Assembly (NCBI RefSeq): GCF_008122205.1
Contig: NZ_PHNJ01000005.1
Span: 186,001-250,000 of the forward strand
DNA: 64,000 nucleotides
Source of the DNA: Natronococcus pandeyae
Lineage (GTDB): Archaea > Halobacteriota > Halobacteria > Halobacteriales > Natrialbaceae
Direction of reading: 5' to 3'
Shown: positions 9,433-18,089 of the stretch, in pieces
How positions within the stretch are numbered: position 1 is the stretch's first letter
How the letters are laid out: each line of letters starts with the position of its first letter
Notes under the pieces: generated by a model
What the model saw: the letters and a program-made list of their open reading frames with translations, nothing else
Told to the model about the DNA's origin: nothing
Database searches by the model: none
Program-made: the position numbers and the translations under genes

Positions 9433-9594
9433 CGCCCCACCACCCTCGAGCCGTCGTCGGCCGCGGGCGCTTGCCAGAGCACGGTGGGCGGTACTGTCGG
9501 ACAAAAGGCGGTGAGACGGTGTCCGACTGTTCGCGACCGCTCTTCGAACAGTTCTCTCCGACAGTATTTGTATCCGGCAGCCGTCTGTCGCCGT

Positions 9595-10380
9595 ATGAAC
9601 CTCGATCTCGACGGCAACGTCGCACTGGTGACCGCTTCCTCAAGTGGGCTCGGCTTCGCGAGCGCGCAGGCACTCGCCGAGGAGGGTGCAAACGTAACGA
9701 TCTGTGGCCGTGACGAGGATCGACTCGAGGCGGCCCGCGAGGAGATCGCCGAGACGGCGGCGGGCGAGGTGCTCGCCGTCGAGGCCGACATCACCGATCC
9801 CGCGGACGTCTCGCGGCTCGTGAGCGAGACGGTCGAGGAGTTCGGCGGACTCGATCACGTCGTCACCTCCGCCGGCGGGCCGCCGAGCACGACCTTCCTC
9901 GAGACCAGCGAACAGGACTGGTACCAGGCCTACGACCTGCTGGTGATGAGCGTCGTCTGGACGATCGAGGAGGCCCATCCGCACTTACTCGAGTCCGACT
10001 ATGGCACGATCACCTGCATCACCTCCCGAACCGTCCAGGAGGTCGCCGACGGCCTTCTGCTGTCGAACGCCGTGCGACGCGGCGTCATCGGGCTGGTCAA
10101 GACGGTCTCCAGGGAGTTCGCGCCCGAGATCCGTGCCAACGCGGTGCTGCCGGGGACGATCGAGACGCCTCGGATCGAGGAACTCGTCGAGGCCCGCGTC
10201 GACCGCGGCACCTACGACGACTACGAGGAGGGGCTGGCCGACCTCGCGACCGAGATTCCGATGGATCGCATCGGCGACCCCCGCGAACTCGGCGAAGTCG
10301 TGGCCTTCCTCTCGAGTCCGCGCTCGAGTTTCGTCAACGGCGTCGAGGTGCCGATCGACGGCGGCCTCTTGCGGAGTTAG
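9595..10380 (+). CDS. SDR family oxidoreductase
   Basis: 261 residues, classical short-chain dehydrogenase/reductase. The nucleotide-binding motif is TASSSGLGFA (about residues 14-23) and CGRDEDRLEAA follows the second beta strand. NAG is replaced by TSAGG (around 86-90). The C-terminus shows the usual GDPRELGEVVAFLSSPRSSF and GGL end. The normal catalytic Tyr-x-x-x-Lys is altered: the segment is CITSRTVQEV, then LLLSNAVRRGVIGLVK, so Tyr appears replaced by Leu or Ser. This is seen in a subset of FabG-like SDRs in bacteria and archaea. The substrate is unknown. A TATA-like AGTATTTGTA lies about 28-35 nt upstream. Confidence 0.85.
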   Translation: MNLDLDGNVALVTASSSGLGFASAQALAEEGANVTICGRDEDRLEAAREEIAETAAGEVLAVEADITDPADVSRLVSETVEEFGGLDHVVTSAGGPPSTTFLETSEQDWYQAYDLLVMSVVWTIEEAHPHLLESDYGTITCITSRTVQEVADGLLLSNAVRRGVIGLVKTVSREFAPEIRANAVLPGTIETPRIEELVEARVDRGTYDDYEEGLADLATEIPMDRIGDPRELGEVVAFLSSPRSSFVNGVEVPIDGGLLRS

Positions 10381-10814
10381 CACCACACAGCGAGCCGCTG
10401 ACGACCCCGTGTTTGCGGTGGCGCGCTGTCGGTCGTTCCCGCTGTACTCGCGGTTCTCGTTGGTCACCGTCTGCTCACGGACGCACAGCGTCCGTTCGCA
10501 TGGTATGCGAGACCTTCGGTCTCGCACTATTCGCTTTTCGGGGCGCTCGCACGCTCGTCCCTCGCCGTCGTTCGAACCGAGTGCGAGGGATGAGTGAAGG
10601 AGCGGAGCAACCGAACGAATCGGTTGGGAGGGTGTGGAAATTCCGAGGTGATCGTGAAGGGCGGTATCGAACCCGGTCGCAAGTCCAGGTGAAAAATATT
10701 GAACTATTCTATTCTGCCCTCTGTGTAACTGCGAGCTAGGGGGGATCAGAAGATAGTTAACCCACATCATCATAACAGATGCTATTCGTTTGTGATAACG
10801 GGGGAATAGGATAG
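10381..10814. other. Intergenic region with dispersed repeat copy 1
   Basis: 434 bp without a credible gene. Most of it (about 10414-10650) is a repeat shared with 12157-12348, on the other side of the histidine kinase gene. Recognisable shared blocks are GCGGTGGCGCGC near the start and GAACGAATCGG followed by GGGTGTGGAAAT near the end. The last 110 bp are AT-rich and should hold the kinase promoter. Confidence 0.6.
10414..10650 (+). repeat. Dispersed intergenic repeat, copy 1
   Basis: It shares its outer blocks in direct orientation with the copy at 12157-12348. An inner block (CGCTGTACTCGCGGTTC, around 10439-10455, followed by a TTGGTCACCG-like stretch) matches the reverse complement of the copy-2 interior. 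So the interior is inverted between the two copies. No coding potential was seen. Boundaries are approximate. Confidence 0.55.
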
Positions 10815-12047
10815 ATGGTGGAGGAAGGAACGATAGAACAGGCAACAGTAAATGAAATGACCCGCTGGAACCGGGTATTTTCCATCCCCGGAAGCAGACG
10901 TGTCGTTCTCGCTCTCGGAGGACTGTACATCGCACTCGCTGCTGGATGGATCTTTCGGCAGGCGTCTCTGGGCACGTCCGTTGCGACTATCCTGATCGTT
11001 TCTTCGTTCATCGGCGGGTCGGGGATCATCCTTTTTGGGGGCGGATATCGACTGCCAGAAACGGACATCCACCCGACGTGTTACCCCGCCGTCGCAGGGA
11101 GGTGTCTCACCGGATTCGGGGTAATGATCGGTATTCTAACGTTGTATCATCTCCAGCCAGACACCGGTATTACCAATCCAGAACGCTCTCTCCCCATTCT
11201 TACCGGATTCAGCAGCGTCGCTGGCTTCGGTGTCGGAATATACGATGCACGGGCCAAAACACGTGCCCGAGAACTCAAACTCCAGAATCGGAAACTGCAG
11301 CGAACGGAAGAGCGTCTCAAAGAATCGAACGAACGACTCGAACAGTTCGCCTATGCGGCCTCCCACGACCTGCAGGAGCCACTGCGAATGGTTTCGAGCT
11401 ACCTGCAGCTCATCGAGAGCCGCTATGCCGACGAGTTCGACGAGGACGGTGAAGAGTTCCTCGAGTACGCGATCGACGGCTCGGAACGAATGAAGGAGAT
11501 GATCGACGGCTTGCTCGAATATTCGCGCGTGGAAACACAGGGAGAAGCGTTCGAACCGATCGATCTCGACGAAATACTCGCGGATGCGTGCCAAAATCTC
11601 GAGATACAGATCGACGAACGTGATGCTGTCATCGACAGTGAGGAACTTCCTCGCGTCGAAGGTGATGCGAGCCAGCTCCGACAGGTCTTCCAGAATCTCA
11701 TCTCCAACGCGATCGAGTACAGTGGAGACGCGCCTCCACAGGTCGACATCTCTGCCGAACGTGACGGCGAGGAGTGGATCATCTCCGTTCGTGATAGCGG
11801 TCTTGGAATCCCTCCGGAGGAACAAGACCGCATCTTTGAGGTATTCGAGCGACTCCACAGCCACGAGGAAAGTTCGGGAACGGGAATCGGACTCGCACTC
11901 TGTAACCGGATCATCGAACGTCATAACGGTGAGATCTGGGTCGAGTCCGATCCCGGCGAGGGGACAACGTTCTCGTTTACGTTACCGGCTTCGTCGAAGC
12001 AGACAGAGACTACAGCAGCAATGGGAGAGTCAGTATCAACTGAGTAG
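10815..12047 (+). CDS. Four-TM sensor histidine kinase
   Basis: 410 residues. The N-terminal membrane domain has four hydrophobic segments (about 29-47, 55-77, 97-113, 123-145), followed by a coiled-coil linker (146-178). The HisKA dimerisation domain has the phosphoacceptor His184 in AASHDLQEPL. A complete HATPase_c domain follows, with the N box QNLISNAIEYS, the G1 box DSGLGIP and the F/G2 region FEVFERLH, then GTGIGLAL. It is a membrane-bound kinase with no separate sensor domain; the signal may be sensed in the membrane. A second start at 10857 is possible. No receiver gene is adjacent; the stand-alone receiver at 17216 is a distant possible partner. It is flanked by two copies of an intergenic repeat. 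Confidence 0.88.
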   Translation: MVEEGTIEQATVNEMTRWNRVFSIPGSRRVVLALGGLYIALAAGWIFRQASLGTSVATILIVSSFIGGSGIILFGGGYRLPETDIHPTCYPAVAGRCLTGFGVMIGILTLYHLQPDTGITNPERSLPILTGFSSVAGFGVGIYDARAKTRARELKLQNRKLQRTEERLKESNERLEQFAYAASHDLQEPLRMVSSYLQLIESRYADEFDEDGEEFLEYAIDGSERMKEMIDGLLEYSRVETQGEAFEPIDLDEILADACQNLEIQIDERDAVIDSEELPRVEGDASQLRQVFQNLISNAIEYSGDAPPQVDISAERDGEEWIISVRDSGLGIPPEEQDRIFEVFERLHSHEESSGTGIGLALCNRIIERHNGEIWVESDPGEGTTFSFTLPASSKQTETTAAMGESVSTE

Positions 12048-12465
12048 CACTGCGATCCAACTGGTCTCTGTTGCAGTCGCGAATAAGTAATCGTGTCGGG
12101 GGCCCGCGGCGCTAAGTTCGGGTGAACTACGTATCGTTTTGAGCGGGCCAACCTCGCTGCGGTGGCGCGCGCTGTCGATTGGGTTCGAGCGAAGCGAGGC
12201 GCGAGCGTGCGAGCACCTCGAAAAACGAGCGGTGACCGGCAGGAACCGCGAGTACAGCGAGACCCGATCGACGATACTGTGCGAGGTCTTCGCGAGTAGC
12301 GCGGGACCGGCGGAACGAATCGGATGGGGAGGGTGTGGAAATCCCTGTTGTCAGTGTGTGTATTACGTATGGAGCGACCGTTTACCGAACAGTATCCAAC
12401 AAGTATCGAATACAGAATGACACTGGACAAGAAGATATTTTACCCTAAAATTACCACGATATTAC
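12048..12465. other. Intergenic region with dispersed repeat copy 2
   Basis: 418 bp with no convincing gene. About 12157-12348 is the second copy of the repeat that also precedes the kinase. The last 110 bp turn AT-rich (TTTTACCCTAAAATTACC at about 12438-12455) and probably contain the promoter of the small membrane protein at 12466. Confidence 0.55.
12157..12348 (+). repeat. Dispersed intergenic repeat, copy 2
   Basis: It starts with GCGGTGGCGCGC and ends with GAACGAATCGG and GGGTGTGGAAAT, as copy 1 does. Its interior contains GGTGACCGGCAGGAACCGCG and AGTACAGCG, the reverse complement of the copy-1 interior. Edges are approximate. Confidence 0.55.
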
Positions 12466-12675
12466 ATGTCCTCCAGAAACGCACGGAAAGAACTCCCTCC
12501 TGAAATCGGTGCAGGGGTTGCTATCGTCCTGTTCGTAAGCCTCGCATACGCCTTGCTGGCCAGACAGATCTTTCTGTGGCTATTCAGCGTCGCCACCATC
12601 GGAATCTCGGTATACCTTCTCTATCTATTTTACCGATTAGTGATCGCTGTAGAAGAAATAGCTCGCAAACTGTGA
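12466..12675 (+). CDS. Small two-TM membrane protein
   Basis: 69 residues. A short charged N-terminus (SSRNARKELPPE) is followed by two hydrophobic helices (about 15-33 and 36-60) and a short basic end. It is preceded by AT-rich promoter-like sequence. I do not recognise the family; small proteins of this kind are common in haloarchaea. It stands alone between the repeat region and ubaA. Confidence 0.6.
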   Translation: MSSRNARKELPPEIGAGVAIVLFVSLAYALLARQIFLWLFSVATIGISVYLLYLFYRLVIAVEEIARKL

Positions 12676-12816
12676 GCTCCAGCGTGCGGTACGTACTCTC
12701 TGCGTGACGGCCATCACGGGCGCGCCACGATTCTCCGGAACAGAACACCGAAAGATGGCTGCTCGCGTCCGATCTTTCAGCGATCGAAGCTATTCGATGC
12801 CAACCGACCGGCCCGT

Positions 12817-13668
12817 TCAATCAGCCGAAATCTCGCAACTCCCCTCGTAGGAGACGTCCTCGACGGACTCGATCTTCGGTTCGTTGCCGCAGACCGGACA
12901 CGACGGATTCGCGAGCACGTCGACCGTCTCGAAGGTCATTCCCATCGCGTCGTACATCAGGAGTCGGCCCTCGAGCAGGTCGCCCTTCTCGAGCAGATAT
13001 TTGACCACCTCGGTGGCCTGGACGCAGCCCACCGTGCCGGGCAACACGCCCAGTACGCCGGTCGTGGCGCAGTCGGGAACGGTGCCTGGTTCGGGCGCTT
13101 CGGGGAAGATACAGCGATAACACGGCGAGTCTTCGCCCTCGGAATCCGTCCCGTCGCCGCGCTCGTTCGTGAACGTCGTCACCTGTCCTTCGAAGCGGTA
13201 GATCGCGCCGTGAGAGAGGGGGGTACCGGTCAGGACGCAGTGGTCGTTGAGCAGGTACCGGGTCCCGAAGTTGTCGCTGGCGTCGAGGACGACGTCGTAG
13301 CCGTCCACCAGTTCCCCGACGTTGTCCGCGGTGATGCGCGTCTCGTGGCGCTCGACGTCGACGTCGGGGTTCAGGGCTTCGACGTAGTCGGCCGCGCTAT
13401 CGACCTTCGGCCGACCGACGTCGTCGTCGCCGTGGACGATCTGTCGCTGCAGGTTCGACCGCTCGACGACGTCGTCGTCGACGATTCCCAGTCGTCCGAT
13501 TCCCGCGGCCGCGAGGTACTGGATCGCCGGCGAGCCCAGGCCGCCCGCGCCGACGACGAGGACGCTGCCCTCGAGCAGGCGTTGCTGTCCCTCGGGGCCG
13601 ATCTCGTCCATGATCACGTGTCTCGAGTAGCGATCGAGCTGGGTCGCGTCCAGGCGCAGGTCGCTCAT
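12817..13668 (-). CDS. ubaA: E1-like SAMP/MoaD-activating enzyme UbaA
   Basis: 283 residues of the ThiF/MoeB/HesA superfamily. The adenylation fold shows GAGGLGSPAIQYLAAAG (40-56), the metal/ATP region DDDVVERSNLQRQ (64-76) and DASDNFGTR (129-137). Paired zinc-binding CXXC motifs lie at C183/C186 and near the C-terminus (CPVCG). The probable active-site Cys is C200 in VPDCATTGVLG. In Haloferax, UbaA activates SAMP ubiquitin-like modifiers and sulfur carriers for molybdopterin and tRNA thiolation. Length and motifs fit that orthologue. It stands alone on this strand. Confidence 0.9.
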   Translation of the reverse strand: MSDLRLDATQLDRYSRHVIMDEIGPEGQQRLLEGSVLVVGAGGLGSPAIQYLAAAGIGRLGIVDDDVVERSNLQRQIVHGDDDVGRPKVDSAADYVEALNPDVDVERHETRITADNVGELVDGYDVVLDASDNFGTRYLLNDHCVLTGTPLSHGAIYRFEGQVTTFTNERGDGTDSEGEDSPCYRCIFPEAPEPGTVPDCATTGVLGVLPGTVGCVQATEVVKYLLEKGDLLEGRLLMYDAMGMTFETVDVLANPSCPVCGNEPKIESVEDVSYEGSCEISAD

Positions 13669-13798
13669 ACAGAATCGTTAGGGCGAGAGCGAGAAAAGTC
13701 CGCGGGGTCGGCCCTCACCCTCGTGAAATGACCAACGGTGACGGCTCGAGACCGAACGTCTTCGAAGGATCCGGCAGATTACTGTGTGGACCGAGGAT

Positions 13799-13805
13799 TT
13801 TAATA
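13799..13805 (+). promoter_or_regulatory. TATA-like box of the HVO_0416-like gene
   Basis: TTTAATA sits 24-30 nt upstream of the ATG at 13829, supporting that start over an in-frame GTG at 13784. Confidence 0.5.
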
Positions 13806-13828
13806 GTGTGGTTCGCATTGGCATACCT

Positions 13829-14014
13829 ATGGCAACCTCACCCAATGATGCCGGTGACGATGTCTTCGATGAATTCCTCGCGGACCGCGGTCACACGGTA
13901 GAACGAATCGGGTGGGAAGAGGATTATAATAAGAAGCAATGTCCGGACTGCGGCGGACTTCACGAGCAGTCCGCCAGCACCTGTACCGTCTGTGGCTGGG
14001 AACCGACGCCGTAA
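13829..14014 (+). CDS. HVO_0416 family zinc finger protein
   Basis: 61 residues. Two CXXC pairs (CPDCGG and CTVCGW) form a small zinc ribbon at the C-terminal end. They are preceded by a conserved helix with FDEFLADRGH and VERIGWEEDYNKKQ. It belongs to the small zinc finger family named after Haloferax volcanii HVO_0416; function unknown. It lies just upstream of the UvrD-like helicase gene on the same strand but has its own promoter, as does the helicase. Confidence 0.88.
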   Translation: MATSPNDAGDDVFDEFLADRGHTVERIGWEEDYNKKQCPDCGGLHEQSASTCTVCGWEPTP

Positions 14015-14124
14015 CCCTCCAATCTGCTGGCACGGAGGTCCGGAGCGAGTCTGATTCGAGACCGCCCGGATCGGTTCACGCCGGTCACCGATCCGGAACG
14101 CGATTTTTGGCCGTAACCCACGTC

Positions 14125-14131
14125 ACTTATA
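14125..14131 (+). promoter_or_regulatory. TATA-like box of the helicase gene
   Basis: ACTTATAGG is centred about 28 nt before the ATG at 14157, so the helicase is probably transcribed leaderless from its own start site. Confidence 0.45.
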
Positions 14132-14156
14132 GGTATTGCGCTCTTGAACAGCTACA

Positions 14157-16022
14157 ATGGCTACTACGGAGACGAAGGTCACCCGGCTGTTCGGGGGTCC
14201 GGGAAGCGGGAAGACGACCGCACTCCTCGATCACGTCGAAGAGATCCTCGATCAAGAGGGGGTCACGTTCCGGGACATTCTCGTCGTCTCGTACACACGA
14301 GCGGCTGCACAGGAAGTTCGCGAACGACTGGCCGAGCGGCTCGACGAGAGCCCGCGTGCGTTGCAAGGCAACGTCTGTACGATGCACGCCAAGGCCTACG
14401 AGCTGTTAGATCTCTCTCGAAGCGACGTTATTGGCGAGTCTGATAAGGAAGCGTTCTGCGACGAGTACGGCATCGAGTACGAAGACGAGTACAGCGGCGC
14501 CGGTCGGCGGACCGCTCGCTCGACGACGATCGGGAACAAAGTAATCGCCACGAGCCAGTGGCTCCAGCGAACCCGGCGCGACGTCACGGACTGGTACGAC
14601 GTCCCCTTCCAGTGGGACCAGGAAGAGGTGCGACTCCCGCCCGATATCGACCCGAACGCACAGGAAGGCAACAAGTATACGCCGACCTGGCCCTCCGACG
14701 ACGACCGGATCGACGTCCCCGAGGCGATCCGTGCCTGGCGCAGTTACAAGGGCGAACAGGGGAAGATCGGCTTCGCGGACATGCTCGAGCGCGTCAAACA
14801 GCGCTCCCTGCTGCCGAGCGTCGACTACCTGGTGATCGACGAGTTCCAGGACATCACCACCCTGCAGTACGACGTCTACGAGGAGTGGAAGCCTCACATG
14901 GAGCAGGTCCTGATCGCCGGCGACGACGACCAGGTCGTCTACTCCTGGCAGGGCGCCGACCCCGCGCTCTTACTCGAGGAAGAGGTCGACGATGACGTCA
15001 TTCTCCCGAACTCCTACCGGCTCCCCTCGAACGTTCTCAACGCTGTCAACCGCGAAATTCGCCACATCGACAAGCGCCAGGACAAGGACCTCAAACCGCG
15101 CAAGGAGGGCGGTTCGGTCGACGCCCGTGCGAACGCATCGATGCTCGACGTCGTCCGGATGGTCCGGCGCACGCTGGTCGAGGGCGACGGCACGATCATG
15201 GTGCTGTTCCGTGCGCGCTACCAGATGTTCCAGTTTATCGACGAGTTCATCACCGAGGGCGTGCCGTTCCGGTCGCTGACCGACCAGCGGATGTGGACCG
15301 ACCGACTCACTCAGTACGTCCGCGCCGTCGAGGCGCTCGACCGCGACGAGGACGTCACCGGGCTGCAGGCCCGTCGGCTCGCAGATATGCTCCAGGAGTC
15401 GGCGTTTGGCACCAACGAGCGGGACGACCTCTTCGATTACATCGACGAGAAACAGGAGGAGGAAGGCGTCGAGGACCTCGAGGATCTCATGATCCCCGGT
15501 GCTGTCATCGAGGACCACGCTCCGTTCATGCCCGGCCCCGCCTCGGCGGCTGACATGGTCCGCAAGGTCACTAACTTCCAGAAGAAGAGTATTCGGTCGT
15601 ACTTCGGCATCGGCGAGTACCAGGGAATGGCCACCGACCGGGTCCGTGTCGGCACCATTCACTCCGCAAAGGGACGCGAGGCCGACCACGTCTTCATCGG
15701 GACCGACCTCACCGAGAAGGTTGTCGAGCAGATGGTCGCGACCGTCGACGATCCCACGGATGTCCCCGGCTGTGAGGAGTTCACCAAGACGACCTCGCCC
15801 GTTCCCGTGCTCACGGACAACGAACGCCGCGTCTTCTACGTCGGGATGTCCCGGGCCCGCGAACAGCTCTTCATCCTCGAGAACCTCGTCGACGGCGCGC
15901 CGACGCTGCCGATCGACGTCCTGCTCAACAATCAGCTGACCGATATGACCCTCGAGGAACTGCTCGAGCAGGCCCAGGCTCCCGTCTCCGAAGCCGACCA
16001 GCTCGAAGCCGAAGCGCCGTGA
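14157..16022 (+). CDS. UvrD/Rep-type superfamily 1 DNA helicase
   Basis: 621 residues. Motif I is GPGSGKTT (residues 14-21), motif Ia VVSYTRAAAQEV, and the Walker B motif DEFQD (228-232). Motif III is AGDDDQVVYSWQGAD, motif V GTIHSAKGREADHVF, and motif VI YVGMSRAREQL. All helicase motifs are present. Length is below that of bacterial UvrD (about 720), and the 2B domain is reduced. A role in DNA repair or replication restart is inferred. Its TGA overlaps the GTG of the next gene, so the two should be co-translated. Confidence 0.9.
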   Translation: MATTETKVTRLFGGPGSGKTTALLDHVEEILDQEGVTFRDILVVSYTRAAAQEVRERLAERLDESPRALQGNVCTMHAKAYELLDLSRSDVIGESDKEAFCDEYGIEYEDEYSGAGRRTARSTTIGNKVIATSQWLQRTRRDVTDWYDVPFQWDQEEVRLPPDIDPNAQEGNKYTPTWPSDDDRIDVPEAIRAWRSYKGEQGKIGFADMLERVKQRSLLPSVDYLVIDEFQDITTLQYDVYEEWKPHMEQVLIAGDDDQVVYSWQGADPALLLEEEVDDDVILPNSYRLPSNVLNAVNREIRHIDKRQDKDLKPRKEGGSVDARANASMLDVVRMVRRTLVEGDGTIMVLFRARYQMFQFIDEFITEGVPFRSLTDQRMWTDRLTQYVRAVEALDRDEDVTGLQARRLADMLQESAFGTNERDDLFDYIDEKQEEEGVEDLEDLMIPGAVIEDHAPFMPGPASAADMVRKVTNFQKKSIRSYFGIGEYQGMATDRVRVGTIHSAKGREADHVFIGTDLTEKVVEQMVATVDDPTDVPGCEEFTKTTSPVPVLTDNERRVFYVGMSRAREQLFILENLVDGAPTLPIDVLLNNQLTDMTLEELLEQAQAPVSEADQLEAEAP

Positions 16023-17077
16023 CTGGCGGCGGCGAGCATCACCTCGAGGACGCGCTGACTGGCGCCCTCGAGCGCCCCGGAGCGACGGCGTTCGTCCACG
16101 CCGGCAGCGGTCGCGATCCGACGATCCGCTACTGCCGCCCGTCGCTCGAGACAGGTTACCACGCGATCGCGTTCGACGGCCGCGAGTGGCACGTTCGCTC
16201 GACGGAGGTCGGCTCGACGCACCCAGCCGAGGCGCTGGCCGCCCAGTTGGCCGACGACGGTCTTTCGGGAACGGTGCTGACACCGGCGCGAATTCCCCAC
16301 GACGCCGCGCTCTACCTCGAGGACGCCGGATTCAGCCTCGCCTCGTCAGACGTCGTCGACCGGACTCGAGCGACGAAGACGGACGCCGAGTGCGGACGGA
16401 TCGCGACCGCGCAGACGGCTGCGACTGCGGGAGTCCGACGGGCGGCGTCGCTGCTCACGAACGCGACGATCGTCGACGGCCGGCTGACGATCGACGGCGA
16501 GACGCTGACGGCCCCTCGCCTGCGGACGGCAATCGACGAAGCCGTCGTCTCGGCCGGGGCGCTTCCGGCCGGTAACACTGCCGTTTCGATCGACGCCAGG
16601 GACGACGCGATCCGACCGGACGACTCGGTCGTCCTCGAGGTCGCACCTCGGGAGTCGGGCGGATACCACGGCGGACTCGTTCGCACGTTCGTCGTCGACA
16701 GCGACGGTGGGCGGGAGCGACGCGCCCACGTCGGCGTTACCCACGCGTTCCGCTCTGCGGCGGCCCTGCTTACGGCCGACTCGCAGTCGGTCACCGCCGT
16801 CGAAGCCGACCTCGAGGCCGAAGTCAGGGCGTTCGGCTTCGGTGACGACGACGGCATCGAGACGCGTGTCACCGGCGTCGGTCTCGAACCCCGCGAACGA
16901 CCGTCTCGAGGCCGCCACGAGGTTACTCCGGAGACCGTGGTTCGTCTCGACGCCGGCGTTCGACTCGACGACGGCCGGGTTCACGTCGCGGATCTGCTCG
17001 AAGTTGGTCCCGACGGGGTCGGCTGGTTCGAGGCGCCGTCCCGGTCGCTCGATCCGTCGACTGGACTCAGCAAGTAA
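16019..17077 (+). CDS. M24-fold (creatinase/aminopeptidase P-like) protein, metal ligands altered
   Basis: 352 residues from a GTG that overlaps the helicase stop by 4 nt. Two domains: an N-terminal creatinase-like domain (1-130), then a pita-bread catalytic-like domain with a recognisable DRTRATKTDAE region and the AAATAGVRR helix. The residues that hold two metals in M24 peptidases are not conserved. The first Asp pair is replaced around LEVAPRESGGYHGGLVRTF, the catalytic His loop reads GVGLEPRERPS, and the C-terminal Glu-Pro-Gly is DAG. It is either a non-peptidase relative or a diverged enzyme. Overlap with a repair-type helicase suggests a shared setting, with no direct evidence of function. 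Confidence 0.75.
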   Translation: MTGGGEHHLEDALTGALERPGATAFVHAGSGRDPTIRYCRPSLETGYHAIAFDGREWHVRSTEVGSTHPAEALAAQLADDGLSGTVLTPARIPHDAALYLEDAGFSLASSDVVDRTRATKTDAECGRIATAQTAATAGVRRAASLLTNATIVDGRLTIDGETLTAPRLRTAIDEAVVSAGALPAGNTAVSIDARDDAIRPDDSVVLEVAPRESGGYHGGLVRTFVVDSDGGRERRAHVGVTHAFRSAAALLTADSQSVTAVEADLEAEVRAFGFGDDDGIETRVTGVGLEPRERPSRGRHEVTPETVVRLDAGVRLDDGRVHVADLLEVGPDGVGWFEAPSRSLDPSTGLSK

Positions 17078-17215
17078 CTCGTTCGCCGGTCTCTTCCGGC
17101 CGAACTGTACGTTATTCTGGCATCTAGATGGGCCATATATACGATGGGGTTGCAGGTGCCACCTACCAACGTGTATAGCGATCGTCCTTATTGCACCGTC
17201 TGAGTAAGCATACAC

Positions 17216-17671
17216 ATGAGAACCACGACCCCGTCCAAACCGATCGACGTTCTTCTCGTCGAGGATAATCCCGGGGACGTCCGACTCGTCGAGGAGGCGT
17301 TCGAAATGGTGACCAACGAAATTCGGCTCCACTCCGTCTCCGACGGCACCGAGGCGCTAGAATTTTTATCAGATGGCCGTGAGGACGACACCACCCCCTT
17401 TCCCGATCTGCTGTTGCTCGATCTGGACGTCCCACGGACGCACGGGTTCGAGGTGCTCGAGGAGGTCCGGGACGATCCAGCGCTAGTGACGCTTCCGGTG
17501 ATCGTCCTCACGAATTCGACCGACGAGACGGATATCGGCGAGAGCTACGATCTGTGCGCGAACGCCTATCTCACCAAGCCCGACAGCCAGGAAGAGTTCG
17601 TCTCGCTCGCTCGAGCCGTCGAGGAGTTCTGGGTGCAGACCGCGAAGCTCCCACCCGTTCCGGCGGTGTAG
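17216..17671 (+). CDS. Stand-alone response regulator receiver
   Basis: 151 residues, a single CheY-like receiver domain. The acidic pocket is at VEDNPGD (residues 15-21), the phospho-acceptor is Asp69 in LLLLDLDVPR, and the conserved Lys lies in YLTKPDS (around residue 120). It resembles the Rcp1-type receivers of haloarchaea, which have no output domain. Partner kinase unknown; the four-TM kinase at 10815 is only a possible partner. CCTTATTG about 30 nt upstream may be its TATA box. Confidence 0.88.
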   Translation: MRTTTPSKPIDVLLVEDNPGDVRLVEEAFEMVTNEIRLHSVSDGTEALEFLSDGREDDTTPFPDLLLLDLDVPRTHGFEVLEEVRDDPALVTLPVIVLTNSTDETDIGESYDLCANAYLTKPDSQEEFVSLARAVEEFWVQTAKLPPVPAV

Positions 17672-17875
17672 TCGCTCGAGTCACGACCGTTCGTTCGACG
17701 CTGCCCGTTCTTCTCGGTCCCAGCGGAGGGTGACATCGGCTCCTGGTGTGTCGGCTCTGCCCTCCGTCCGGAGCCCCGATCGACGGTTCGACGTCAGTTT
17801 CGATCTACGATAGTAAACTCTGGACGCGGCTTACACGCCTTCGAACGCCAGTCTCGTGTGGACCGCTACTGGTTG

Positions 17876-17899
17876 ACACCCCTCGTTTTCAGTGAAAGG
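17876..17899 (-). repeat. Left arm of ORB-like inverted repeat
   Basis: Reads ACACCCCTCG, TTTTCAGTGAAAGG on the plus strand, and is the exact reverse complement of 18090-18113. Read on the minus strand it is TTTCACTGAAAACGAGGGG, close to the haloarchaeal origin recognition box (TTCCACTGGAAACGAGGGG-type), with the G-tract pointing away from the partner arm. Confidence 0.6.
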
Positions 17900-18089
17900 C
17901 GTTGAAATTGAGACCTCCTTTTCGACTCCGGATCGAACGCCCGTGAACGAGTTATGGTATGGGTACTGTAGTAGCACGTAAGGGCGGATACGAGTGCTGT
18001 ACTGGGTGCTCTCAACAGGAGATTTTCTCGGGAGAAGCCCGCTATATAAGCGACTCTTGTTTATCGATTTCGGCACCGCACGCTCGAGC

